Notes: generated by a model from the letters alone, not told the origin. Shown: positions 1-6,429, numbered from the stretch's first letter. The stretch is DNA of 12,192 bases from Pseudomonadota bacterium (GCA_023412745.1 JAEZBZ010000070.1:1-12192), one strand, 5' to 3'. Numbers and translations are program-made.

Positions 1-1
1 G

Positions 2-463
2 GGGGGCCGCCTGAAGGACGGCCCCGAGCGCGATCTCTTCGATCGCTACCAGAGCCGCGTGGATGCGAGCGGGCGGAGCCTCGGCTGGGGCTCGCTCAAG
101 GTCGTCGAAATTGCTGAAAGCCGCGCTGGCGATACGGCGTCGCGCAAGGCCGAGGAGGCCGAGCGGCTGCTGGCCAAGGCCGGAAGCGATGCTACGCGCG
201 TCGTGCTGGATGAGACGGGAAAGCAGCTTTCCAGCGAGGCATTCGCCAGGTTTATGCAGGCCGAGCGCGCCAAGGGCATCGGCGCGCTGGCGTTCCTGAT
301 CGGAGGGCCGGACGGGCATGGCGCGAAAGCGGTCGATGGCGCGGCGCTGAAGTTATCGCTCGGTGCCATGACGCTACCGCACATGATGGCGCGGATCATT
401 CTCGCCGAGCAGATCTATCGCGCCGCGACAATTCTTACAGGTCATCCGTATCATCGGAGCTGA
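2..463 (+). CDS. rlmH: 23S rRNA (pseudouridine-1915-N3)-methyltransferase RlmH, 5'-truncated by window edge
   Basis: RlmH methylates N3 of pseudouridine 1915 in helix 69 of 23S rRNA on assembled ribosomes, using SAM through a C-terminal SPOUT knot. The frame is open from base 2 and starts GGRLKDGPERDLFDRY, the usual RlmH beginning just after its first strand. Only about eight N-terminal residues therefore lie outside the window; 153 codons are visible against a usual 155-160. Diagnostic motifs are FLIGGPDGHG (the SAM-binding loop), then LSLGAMTLPHMMARIILAEQIYRA and a GHPYHR ending, the family's C-terminal signature (listed here in pieces from one continuous stretch). A GTG at 59 is also in frame but would delete conserved N-terminal sequence, so it is not the start. 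The 3' end overlaps the convergent racemase-family gene by 29 bp. Identification is secure. Confidence 0.95.
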   Translation, partial: GGRLKDGPERDLFDRYQSRVDASGRSLGWGSLKVVEIAESRAGDTASRKAEEAERLLAKAGSDATRVVLDETGKQLSSEAFARFMQAERAKGIGALAFLIGGPDGHGAKAVDGAALKLSLGAMTLPHMMARIILAEQIYRAATILTGHPYHRS

Positions 464-1124
464 TGCCAGGTCTGGCAGACAGCCTGTCGCGCAGGGTTTC
501 GAGAGCGGCGAGCGGGCTGGTCAGTGGCTTCGCGCCGGAGGTGACCAAATCGGCGGCATCGGCCATCGAGGATTGGGCTAGCGCCACCACTTTAGCGCCG
601 CTGGCATAAGCCGCATCGGCGGCCGCCGCGATGGTCTTCAGATAACTCGCCGCATCACCGGCCTTGAACAGCGCCCATGCCCCCTCCACCAACTGCACAT
701 CGATGCTCGCTGCGGTTTCGGCTGCGGCCTCACGGAACAGGGCAGTCGTCGGCGCGAGGGTAGTCTCGACGGCGCACAGGACGGCAATGCGGCCGCCATC
801 GGTAGCGGCGCGTTCGGCCAGCGCCTCATCGGCCCGGATGACGGGCACTTCGGCGGTATCCGCGATCGCTGGCGCAACCGGCCCCAACGTCGAGCAGGTC
901 AGCAGCACGGCATCGGCGCTGTCGCACAGCGCGAACAGCAGGAACGCAGTGTGGCTTGCGATATCGGCATTGAGCCCGCCGGCCTGCTCGGCGGCGATGA
1001 GGAGTTCGGGCCTGACCGTGTGCGCCAGCGTGCCGGGTGGCAGGCCGAGCTCGGCGGCCGCGCGATCATAGACGGCGACGTTGCTTTCGGCGGTGTGCAG
1101 GCAGGCGATCCGCATCGGTTTCAT
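435..1124 (-). CDS. Asp/Glu/hydantoin racemase-family protein
   Basis: This 229-residue protein matches the Asp/Glu racemase superfamily, two Rossmann-like lobes that normally place one catalytic cysteine each on either side of an amino acid or malonate-type substrate. The first-lobe motif LLTCSTLGP is present with Cys77. The second-lobe site reads VVALAQSSMADA, with Gln184 where a racemase would have its second cysteine. This resembles relatives that are not true two-base racemases, such as single-cysteine decarboxylase or isomerase types. The reaction and substrate cannot be stated. The start is the ATG at 1124; an ATG three codons later would also serve. It lies 10 bp downstream of the short-chain dehydrogenase on the same strand and is probably co-transcribed with it. 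The last 29 bp overlap the end of rlmH on the other strand. Confidence 0.8.
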   Translation of the reverse strand: MKPMRIACLHTAESNVAVYDRAAAELGLPPGTLAHTVRPELLIAAEQAGGLNADIASHTAFLLFALCDSADAVLLTCSTLGPVAPAIADTAEVPVIRADEALAERAATDGGRIAVLCAVETTLAPTTALFREAAAETAASIDVQLVEGAWALFKAGDAASYLKTIAAAADAAYASGAKVVALAQSSMADAADLVTSGAKPLTSPLAALETLRDRLSARPGISSDDTDDL

Positions 1125-1134
1125 TCACGCACCA

Positions 1135-1962
1135 TCAGGCTCGTGCCGCCGCGATATCCAGCAGCCGCGTCGGCAGTACGCGGCGCAGAAAACCCGCCAG
1201 ATGTGTCGGCACGGTTACGTAATAGCGCGGCTTGGGGTTGGGGCTTTCGACGGCATGGACGAGCTTGGCTGCCACGGCCTCCGGTTCCAGCTTGAAGGTC
1301 TGCTTGCCGCCGCGCGACAGCGCCTCGATCATACGCTCGTAACGCGCGCGATGCACCGAGCCCGCGATGTCGATATGCGCGCGTGCGGCGGCCAGCGCGT
1401 TATCGACGAAGCGCGTTCGGATCGGCCCGGGCTCGATCAGCGAGATGCGGATGCCGCTGCCGGACAATTCCAGGCGCAGGGAATCCGTGAGGCCCTCCAG
1501 CGCGAATTTCGAGGCGCAGTAGGCGCCGCGATAGGGCGCTGCAACCATGCCCAGTACCGACGAGCATTGCACGATGCGGCCGCGGCCGTTGGCGCGCATC
1601 GACGGGATCAGCCGCCGCGTCAGGTCATGCGTGCCGAAAACGTTGACCTCGAATTGCCGGCGCAGCACATCCGGCGTCACGTCCTCGACCGCGCCGGGCT
1701 GGCCGTAGGCGGCATTGTTGAACACGGCAAAGAGCTTGCCATCAGTCAGCCGCAGCGCTTCCTCGGCACAGGCCGCGATTGTGCTCGGATCGGCAAGCTC
1801 CAGGTGCAGTGCTTCCAGGCCCTCCTGCTCGCGCAGGCTGGCCAGATGCTCCGGACGTCGCGCGGTCGCCAGTACACGCCAGCCACGTGCCTTCAGCATG
1901 CGCGCCGAAGCCAAGCCGATGCCGGAAGAACATCCAGTGATGAGAATGGTTTTGTCTGGCAT
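1135..1962 (-). CDS. Short-chain dehydrogenase/reductase (classical SDR)
   Basis: A 275-residue NAD(P)-dependent oxidoreductase of the classical SDR family, soluble and cytoplasmic. The cofactor glycine motif TGCSSGIG occupies residues 9-16. ATARR follows the second strand, and its arginines suggest NADP preference. FNNAA (81-85), Asn107, Ser135, Tyr148 and Lys152 form the standard N-S-Y-K catalytic set, and PGPIRTRF follows the active site as usual. Length is normal for the family plus a short C-terminal tail. The substrate is not evident; this sequence type is commonly annotated as SDR family NAD(P)-dependent oxidoreductase. It is the first gene of a likely two-gene unit with the racemase-family protein and is divergent from the PLP enzyme across about 74 bp. 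Confidence 0.9.
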   Translation of the reverse strand: MPDKTILITGCSSGIGLASARMLKARGWRVLATARRPEHLASLREQEGLEALHLELADPSTIAACAEEALRLTDGKLFAVFNNAAYGQPGAVEDVTPDVLRRQFEVNVFGTHDLTRRLIPSMRANGRGRIVQCSSVLGMVAAPYRGAYCASKFALEGLTDSLRLELSGSGIRISLIEPGPIRTRFVDNALAAARAHIDIAGSVHRARYERMIEALSRGGKQTFKLEPEAVAAKLVHAVESPNPKPRYYVTVPTHLAGFLRRVLPTRLLDIAAARA

Positions 1963-1980
1963 GCTGGATCGCTTATCGCT

Positions 1981-2013
1981 TGCGCCGGGGTTGCGCTAGA
2001 ACTATCCGGCGCA
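1981..2013 (+). promoter_or_regulatory. Perfect 8-bp inverted repeat in the divergent promoter region
   Basis: TGCGCCGG (1981-1988) and CCGGCGCA (2006-2013) are exact inverted copies separated by 17 bases, between the divergent SDR and PLP-enzyme genes and about 12 bp before the GGAGGA ribosome site at 2025. It could be an operator for a dimeric regulator or a leader hairpin of the PLP-enzyme mRNA. I looked for the conserved SAM-II elements (GCUAAA and an A-rich third loop) and did not find them. Confidence 0.45.
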
Positions 2014-2036
2014 GGCCAAGCCGCGGAGGAAATGTC

Positions 2037-3185
2037 ATGGGCGATAAAACATACAAACCGGGAACGCTGGCGGCGCAAGCATGTGGCGCCATCGACGCGG
2101 CAACCGGCGCTATCGTGCCGCCGATCCACATGACCTCCACCTATCTGCGCGATCCGGATAATCAGTATCGCAAGGGCTATGCCTACGCGCGGCCGGACAA
2201 CGCCACCGTGCGCCACGCCGAGAAGGTGCTGAGCGCGCTGGAGGGGGCGGAGCAGAGCATGCTGGTAGCATCCGGTATGACGGCAGCCACCACGCTGATG
2301 CTGGCGCTGCCGCGTCCAGCCCACATCGTCGCGCCGCAGGTGATGTACTGGGCGCTGCGCCATTGGCTGCTGAACGATGCACCCTCGCACGGGCTGACGG
2401 CGACCTTCGTGGATGCCAGCGATACGGCGGCTGTCGCGGCTGCCATCCGTCCCGGCGAAACCAAGCTGGTGTGGGTCGAGACGCCGGCCAATCCGCTGTG
2501 GACCATCACCGATATAGCGGCCGTCGCTGACATCGCGCATCGGGCCGGCGCGATGCTGGCCGTGGATTCCACTGTCGCGACGCCGGTGCTGACGCAGCCG
2601 CTGGCGCTCGGCGCCGACGCAGTGATGCATTCGGCGACCAAATATCTCAACGGCCATTCCGATATCATCGCCGGTGCACTGGCGTTCGCGAAAGCCGATA
2701 GCCCGCTGGCGGTATCGGCCGCGAATATACGCAGGAATTTCGGCGGCATTCTCGGCGCGTTCGAAGCGGCGCTGCTGCTGCGCGGCATGCGGACGCTGCA
2801 TCTCAGGGTGCGTGCGCAATGCCAATCAGCGATGGCGATTGCGCAGCATTTCGCGCAACACGGCCGCGTTAGCGAGGTTTTGTATCCAGGGCTTGCGACG
2901 CATCCCGGTCACGCCATCGCGGCGCGCCAGATGACCTGCGGTTTCAGCGGTATGCTGTCGATCCGCGTGCGCGCGGGCGAGACGGCGGCGATCGCGACAG
3001 CCGCCCGGGTTAAGCTATGGAAGCGGGCAACTTCGCTTGGCGGCGTCGAAAGCCTGATCGAGCATCGCGCCAGTGTTGAAGGTCCGAACAGTCCGTGCCC
3101 GCCCGACCTGCTGCGGCTCTCGGTCGGCGTCGAGGCGGTCGGTGATCTGATTGCGGATCTGGAACAGGCGCTGGCAGGGAACTAG
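2037..3185 (+). CDS. Trans-sulfuration family PLP enzyme (cystathionine gamma-synthase/lyase-like)
   Basis: A 382-residue fold-type-I PLP enzyme of the Cys/Met metabolism family. These enzymes perform beta/gamma elimination or replacement on cystathionine, O-acylhomoserine or methionine. Visible landmarks are YARPDN (50-55; Tyr and Arg bind PLP phosphate from the partner subunit), SGMTA (79-83, phosphate loop), Tyr104 stacking on the cofactor, WVETPANP (146-153), Asp177 in AVDST contacting the pyridine nitrogen, Lys202 in HSATKYLNGHSD as the Schiff-base lysine, and SLGGVESL near the C-terminus. The methionine gamma-lyase cysteine region is not obvious and the usual LYGGT stretch reads VMYWALRHW, so the exact reaction is uncertain; cystathionine gamma-synthase or beta-lyase is most likely. 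The ATG at 2037 is preferred over an upstream in-frame TTG at 1980 because GGAGGA lies 6 bp before it and homologous sequence begins there. Confidence 0.9.
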   Translation: MGDKTYKPGTLAAQACGAIDAATGAIVPPIHMTSTYLRDPDNQYRKGYAYARPDNATVRHAEKVLSALEGAEQSMLVASGMTAATTLMLALPRPAHIVAPQVMYWALRHWLLNDAPSHGLTATFVDASDTAAVAAAIRPGETKLVWVETPANPLWTITDIAAVADIAHRAGAMLAVDSTVATPVLTQPLALGADAVMHSATKYLNGHSDIIAGALAFAKADSPLAVSAANIRRNFGGILGAFEAALLLRGMRTLHLRVRAQCQSAMAIAQHFAQHGRVSEVLYPGLATHPGHAIAARQMTCGFSGMLSIRVRAGETAAIATAARVKLWKRATSLGGVESLIEHRASVEGPNSPCPPDLLRLSVGVEAVGDLIADLEQALAGN

Positions 3186-3203
3186 GCGCACAAGAATATT
3201 CGC

Positions 3204-3905
3204 TCAGGCATCGAGGACTCTGCGCAGCGAAGCCTCGATCTGGCCGCCGCAGTAGGCGTCGCCGTAATCTTCTCGCGCCTTGATGGCTAGTTTCGTGAGC
3301 ACGGGTAGATCGGCAATCCGCTGCGTCAGCGCCGCCGTCATCGGCGCGGTTTCGGTGAAGATCTCGTCGATTTTCTGGAACCGATCGGTCATGGTTGACC
3401 AGAGTGTGGCTGTCACGACGCCAGCGATGCCGGGCGTGTCGCCGCCGAGCAGGCAACCGGATGACGGTTTGAGGCCATGCCGCCGGCCGGTTTCCTCCCA
3501 GAGCGACATCCACTTCTCCAGGCGCGGCGTGAAATCCTGCCAGCGCTTTTTCGTCCACATCTCGCGGCCGCCATCCAGCGTGATCTCGTCGATCACATCG
3601 TTGGCGTCGTTGACAATCTTCATGGTTGTGGCGCGCAGGGCAGCGGTCGCGGGCATGAGGTCCAGCGTTTCGCCCAGATACAGGATGATGGCCGGCATCT
3701 CGGCGATGGCGAAGTCTGCATTTTTGTCGATCAGGAGGGGCGGGCCCATGAACGGGACAGGCATCTTGTCGACCGGCTTGCTCATCACCTTGGAGATCGC
3801 GGCGTCGCCTGCTTCCGTCCAGGTCTTGCCGGCATGAGCCAGCACAGCGCGCACGAACTGGCCGCGAAAAGGCACGGACCAATAGTAGAGTTCGTAATCT
3901 GTCAT
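3204..3905 (-). CDS. Glutathione S-transferase family protein
   Basis: A 233-residue two-domain GST-like protein: a thioredoxin fold over about residues 1-82 (ending IAEMPAIILYLGE) and an all-helical C-terminal domain. The YYWSVPFRGQFVR start matches the first strand and helix of GSTs, with Ser10 near the catalytic position. PPLLID (55-60) carries the cis-proline region that contacts the glutathione backbone. The usual Glu/Gln-Ser pair binding the gamma-glutamyl group reads Glu69-Met70, so glutathione use is plausible but not certain. The substrate is unknown. The ATG at 3905 starts the conserved sequence but has no clear Shine-Dalgarno sequence. It sits inside an inverted repeat (described separately), which may limit initiation. 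It is convergent with the PLP-enzyme gene, 18 bp apart. Confidence 0.85.
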   Translation of the reverse strand: MTDYELYYWSVPFRGQFVRAVLAHAGKTWTEAGDAAISKVMSKPVDKMPVPFMGPPLLIDKNADFAIAEMPAIILYLGETLDLMPATAALRATTMKIVNDANDVIDEITLDGGREMWTKKRWQDFTPRLEKWMSLWEETGRRHGLKPSSGCLLGGDTPGIAGVVTATLWSTMTDRFQKIDEIFTETAPMTAALTQRIADLPVLTKLAIKAREDYGDAYCGGQIEASLRRVLDA

Positions 3906-3958
3906 CGCGGGTCTCTGGATCGTGTAATTGATCCAGCAGAACGTGTCAGGCCCGCGAT
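3904..3958 (-). promoter_or_regulatory. Nested inverted repeats enclosing the start codon of the GST gene
   Basis: Outer arms ATCGCGGG (3904-3911) and CCCGCGAT (3951-3958) are perfect 8-bp complements. Inside them lies a second perfect pair, CTGGATC (3915-3921) and GATCCAG (3930-3936), with an 8-base loop. On the minus strand the outer stem ends in the first two bases of the GST ATG. If the transcript starts upstream of 3958, the leader can fold into a hairpin covering the initiation codon. The inner pair alone could also be an operator. Confidence 0.5.
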
Positions 3959-4181
3959 GTTTCCGTGAGCACTTAGTGACTGAAGGCTGGCCCTGCGAGA
4001 CAGTCTATAGAAACACACATGCCGGGCCGTCCGTGAATTCGACCGTGCCGGAGCCAGATCCGGTGTTTCAATTGGGGCGACTGTTTATATCGACGTTGCC
4101 CGATGTCACGGTCACGCCGTTCCAGCGTTGATAGCATCGTCGGATGGTCAGCCGACTTATCGAGGTCTGGAGTCCGCCACC
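3906..4181. other. Intergenic stretch without a supported gene
   Basis: Apart from the inverted repeats near 3904-3958, nothing here is a convincing gene. Two short hairpins occur (CCGGA/TCCGG around 4049-4064, and GTCGG/CCGAC at 4139-4156). The second lies about 25 bp past the porin stop on the minus strand but lacks a T-tract. On the minus strand, one frame around 4115-4025 reads like a glycine/threonine-rich surface protein (GVTVTSGNVDIN, then after a stop TGSGSGTVEFTDG). It has stops and no start, so it is at most a vestige. By eye the stretch is less GC-rich than its surroundings. Confidence 0.4.
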
Positions 4182-4826
4182 TTAAAAGCCGTAGCTGACG
4201 CCGCCGCGCAGGGAATGGATATCGAGGTCGTCCGCGCGGTGATCGTAGACGAGGCCGGACACCGCGCTGCCAAAGTCGACGTACTGGTATTCCGCGCGTG
4301 CGCGCAGCCCACCAAAGAGCGCATATTCAATACCCGCTCCAACGGTCCAACCAACGAGGTCATTGGAGTTCGAGGTGCCGGTGGTGAAGTCCGACTTGGT
4401 GATTTCGCCTATCGCGATGCCGGCCGTGGCAAACAGCAGTGCGTCGCCTTGGGTAACGCCGACGCGTGCCCGGATCGTGCTGACATAGCTCATTTCCAGC
4501 GCGTTCAATAACGTTGCGAACTGGCCGTCATTGCCCTTCAGCGACGACCACGTGATGTCGCCCTCAAGGCCGTAAACGAACCATCCGCGCTGCCACAGAT
4601 ATCCAAGATGCACACCCGCGGCCGAGTTGTCGTAGGAAATATCCCCGTCAGGGGTCCACGGCGTAGCCGTATTGCGCCAGGAGTTGCCCGTTTCTCCTTA
4701 AGACTTGCCGGCATGCGCGCCTACGTATAGGCCGCTCCAATCATATATCGCGCCACGAAGTTCAGCTGCGCGCAGATCGCCTGCAAAAGACGCGAGAATT
4801 AAGCCCACAGCGAGTGCTGTTCGCAT
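4182..4826 (-). pseudogene. Outer-membrane beta-barrel (Omp25/31 porin-like) gene interrupted by an in-frame TAA
   Basis: Read from the ATG at 4826 (preceded by GGGGGGATCAGG), the frame gives MRTALAVGLILASFAGDLRA, a clear signal peptide. YDWSGLYVGAHAGKS follows, the hallmark first strand of alphaproteobacterial Omp25/31-like barrels. Codon 43 is then TAA (4698-4700). The frame continues without any other defect for 171 codons: GETGNSW, AAGVHLGYLWQ, YGLEGDITW, TIRARVG, FATAGIAIG, WTVGAGIEYAL, RARAEYQYVDFG and a terminal GVSYGF with the C-terminal phenylalanine needed by the BAM machinery. The length (214 codons) suits a small eight-stranded barrel. The lone stop is best read as a recent nonsense mutation (Tyr to TAA needs one change) or a sequencing error. 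As written, no full barrel can be made unless the stop is read through. Confidence 0.8.
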
Positions 4827-4973
4827 CCTGATCCCCCCGGCAGATGCTAGGAATGAAGCGAGCTTGGACGCAAACAGACTTAATGGGTCTATCCGATAAT
4901 AGCGTTAAGATGCGCTTAAAGTGGTGCGCGACGCGGTCGTGGCTTATTTCCGCGGGCGAGGACTACAGCCGCG

Positions 4974-5606
4974 CTACGCGCTTTCTGGCTGGCGCCTGAA
5001 AACACTGAACTGGAAGGGCTGTTCGACGCCCCAGGGCGTGCGGTGGCAATGAGGCGCGGAGGTGATGAGCGTGTAGTCGGGCCCCAGCGTGCGCCCGAGC
5101 GCCGGCGGATCATAGCGCAGGACGGGAAGTCCGCTGCACTTTTCGGGCCCGTTCAGATCAAACGTCGCGATGATCGCGTATCCACCCGGGACGAGCGCGC
5201 GCTTGAGGCGCGCGAGGTACGCGGAGCGGGCGTCGTCCGAGACCATGAAATGGAACGTCGCTCTATCGTGCCATACATCATAGCGGTTGGCCGGTGCATC
5301 CCAGTCCGCGATGTCGGCAACGATCCAAGTGACATCGGCGGCACGTTCGCCGAGGCGTGCCTGCGCCTGGGCGAACGCCGTTGCAGACAGGTCGAGTACG
5401 GTAACATTGCTATATCCACGCTGCACCAGATGATCGACCAGATGCGAAGCGCCGCCGCCGATATCGATGATTGCCGACGCATGGGAGGCGGCTGCCTCCG
5501 TTACGAGCGACAACGACGGTTCGGGCGAGCTTTGGTGCCAGCTCAACTCATTTTCTGAATTGCGATAGGCTCGTTGCCAGTGCTCTTGGAGATCGTCAAC
5601 GTTCAT
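4974..5606 (-). CDS. Class I SAM-dependent methyltransferase
   Basis: A 210-residue Rossmann-type methyltransferase. Motif I is IIDIGGGAS (46-54), with the acidic end of strand 2 at LDLSA (71-75) and ADIADWD (97-103). YDVWHDRATFHFM (109-121) is the post-motif region characteristic of one widespread small-methyltransferase family of unproven substrate. LVPGGYAIIATF (138-149) follows, then GPEKCSGLPVLRY (153-165) and HRTPWG (188-193). The only cysteines are Cys157 and Cys187. No substrate-specific domain is visible; small-molecule thiol, metalloid or chalcogen acceptors are possible by context only. The ATG at 5606 fits the family's usual beginning (DLQEHWQRAY); an in-frame TTG at 5636 would add ten unmatched residues. 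It is divergent from the ArsR-rhodanese gene with about 100 bp between starts, including an operator-like dyad, so it is likely controlled by that regulator. Confidence 0.85.
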   Translation of the reverse strand: MNVDDLQEHWQRAYRNSENELSWHQSSPEPSLSLVTEAAASHASAIIDIGGGASHLVDHLVQRGYSNVTVLDLSATAFAQAQARLGERAADVTWIVADIADWDAPANRYDVWHDRATFHFMVSDDARSAYLARLKRALVPGGYAIIATFDLNGPEKCSGLPVLRYDPPALGRTLGPDYTLITSAPHCHRTPWGVEQPFQFSVFRRQPESA

Positions 5607-5662
5607 GTGATGTTGGGGCTCGCGTGGTGAGAGCAATCGCGTGACAGTGATACTGATAAGTA

Positions 5663-5688
5663 ATCATTCAAGTAATTGATTGAATGAT
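5663..5688. promoter_or_regulatory. AT-rich dyad, probable operator of the ArsR-rhodanese regulator
   Basis: ATCATTCAA (5663-5671) and TTGAATGAT (5680-5688) are perfect 9-bp inverted copies, and 11 of 13 positions pair across the whole 26 bp. It lies between the divergent methyltransferase and regulator genes in an AT-rich patch unlike its surroundings. Winged-helix ArsR proteins bind such dyads, typically carrying ATTCAA/TTGAAT-like half-sites. Extra copies of AAGTAAT (5658 and 5670) and TGATTGA (5677 and 5697) suggest further half-sites. The position 18 bp before the regulator's start implies autorepression. Confidence 0.65.
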
Positions 5689-5705
5689 CGAGCGAGTGAT
5701 TGAGG

Positions 5706-6380
5706 ATGTCAAGCGTCGGACCCAAGCAGGCTGTATTTGAGCAACTCGCCGAGATTGCGCAGGCGCTGGGCCACGTGCACCGCTTGGAACTCCTGGAGCA
5801 CATTGGCCAGGGCGAGTGGAGCGTGGAGGATCTCGCCGTTCGTGCTGGCCTAACGTTTGCCAATGCCTCACGCCATTTGCAGATCCTGCGTCGTGCGGCA
5901 CTGGTCGCGACGCGCCGCGATGGCAAGCGCGTACTTTATGCCTTGGCTGGTGGCGATGATGTCCTTGGCCTTTTGAAAGCGCTCGGGCGCGTGGGGGAGC
6001 GCAACGCTGCCGGAATCGAGCGCGTGATGACGACCTATTTCCGCGCGCGCGATGCGATGGAGCCCGTCACGCGCAAGCGATTGACCAAGCTTCTGAAGGA
6101 CGGGCTCGTCACCGTGCTGGATGTGCGGCCGGATGCGGAGTTCGCCATGGGCCATCTGCCGACGGCCGTGAGTATACCCTGGCCGGACCTGAAAAAGCGC
6201 TTGGCCGAATTACCCAGGGAGCGCGAGATCGTCGCCTACTGCCGTGGCCCATACTGTGTGCTGTCGTTCGAGGCCGTGGCGCTACTGAGGAGCCGCGGCT
6301 ACACCGTGCATCGGCTCGAGGACGGTTTTCCTGATTGGAAGGCAGCGGGTCTTCCGGTCGAGATCGGAGCCAGCGCTTGA
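5706..6380 (+). CDS. ArsR-family transcriptional regulator fused to a rhodanese domain
   Basis: A 224-residue two-domain regulator. Residues 8-95 are an ArsR/SmtB winged helix (QALGHVHRLELLEHI, then EWSVEDLAVRAGLTFANASRHLQILRRAALV with the recognition helix at about 50-62, and TRRDGKRVLYAL as the wing; pieces of one stretch). Residues 125-220 are a rhodanese domain: VLDVRPDAEF (137-146), GHLPTAVSIP, and the active loop YCRGPYC (178-184) with Cys179 as the expected persulfide-carrying residue and Cys184 nearby. The winged helix contains no cysteine, so the classic ArsR metal site is absent. Sensing more likely passes through Cys179/Cys184 and reactive sulfur, selenium or an oxidant (inference). 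This architecture is a known one. The ATG at 5706 is chosen over a TTG at 5700. It is divergent from a methyltransferase and preceded by a dyad operator, and converges on mcd. Confidence 0.92.
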   Translation: MSSVGPKQAVFEQLAEIAQALGHVHRLELLEHIGQGEWSVEDLAVRAGLTFANASRHLQILRRAALVATRRDGKRVLYALAGGDDVLGLLKALGRVGERNAAGIERVMTTYFRARDAMEPVTRKRLTKLLKDGLVTVLDVRPDAEFAMGHLPTAVSIPWPDLKKRLAELPREREIVAYCRGPYCVLSFEAVALLRSRGYTVHRLEDGFPDWKAAGLPVEIGASA

Positions 6381-6429
6381 CCGGTGACTCGCCAAGGCGC
6401 CACGGCAGGCGGTGCATTCGCTTCAGTTT

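Noticed and set aside
2..58. GTG at 59 as the rlmH start
   Set aside because: The frame is open to the window edge and encodes conserved RlmH N-terminal residues upstream of that codon.
1963..2036. SAM-II or SAM-V riboswitch upstream of the PLP enzyme
   Set aside because: A stem with a suitable loop exists, but the conserved GCUAAA and A-rich third-loop elements are missing and pseudoknot pairing is at most 4 bp.
1081..2133. 350-codon plus-strand open frame across the short-chain dehydrogenase
   Set aside because: It is the complement of a confidently identified SDR gene and spans two promoter regions; no motif supports it.
3928..4131. 67-codon plus-strand open frame upstream of the GST gene
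   Set aside because: No ribosome site, no recognisable sequence, and it overlaps the inverted repeat of the GST leader.
4020..4136. Minus-strand fragments reading like a surface or repeat protein (GVTVTSGNVDIN, TGSGSGTVEFTDG)
   Set aside because: Interrupted by stops, no start, too short to assign; could be chance. A translated search against surface-protein families would decide.
5607..5636. TTG at 5636 as the methyltransferase start
   Set aside because: It adds ten residues not seen in this family and has no ribosome site; the ATG at 5606 matches the usual N-terminus.
6381..6429. Rho-independent terminator between the ArsR-rhodanese gene and mcd
   Set aside because: Only a 4-bp CGCC/GGCG stem is present and there is no T-tract.
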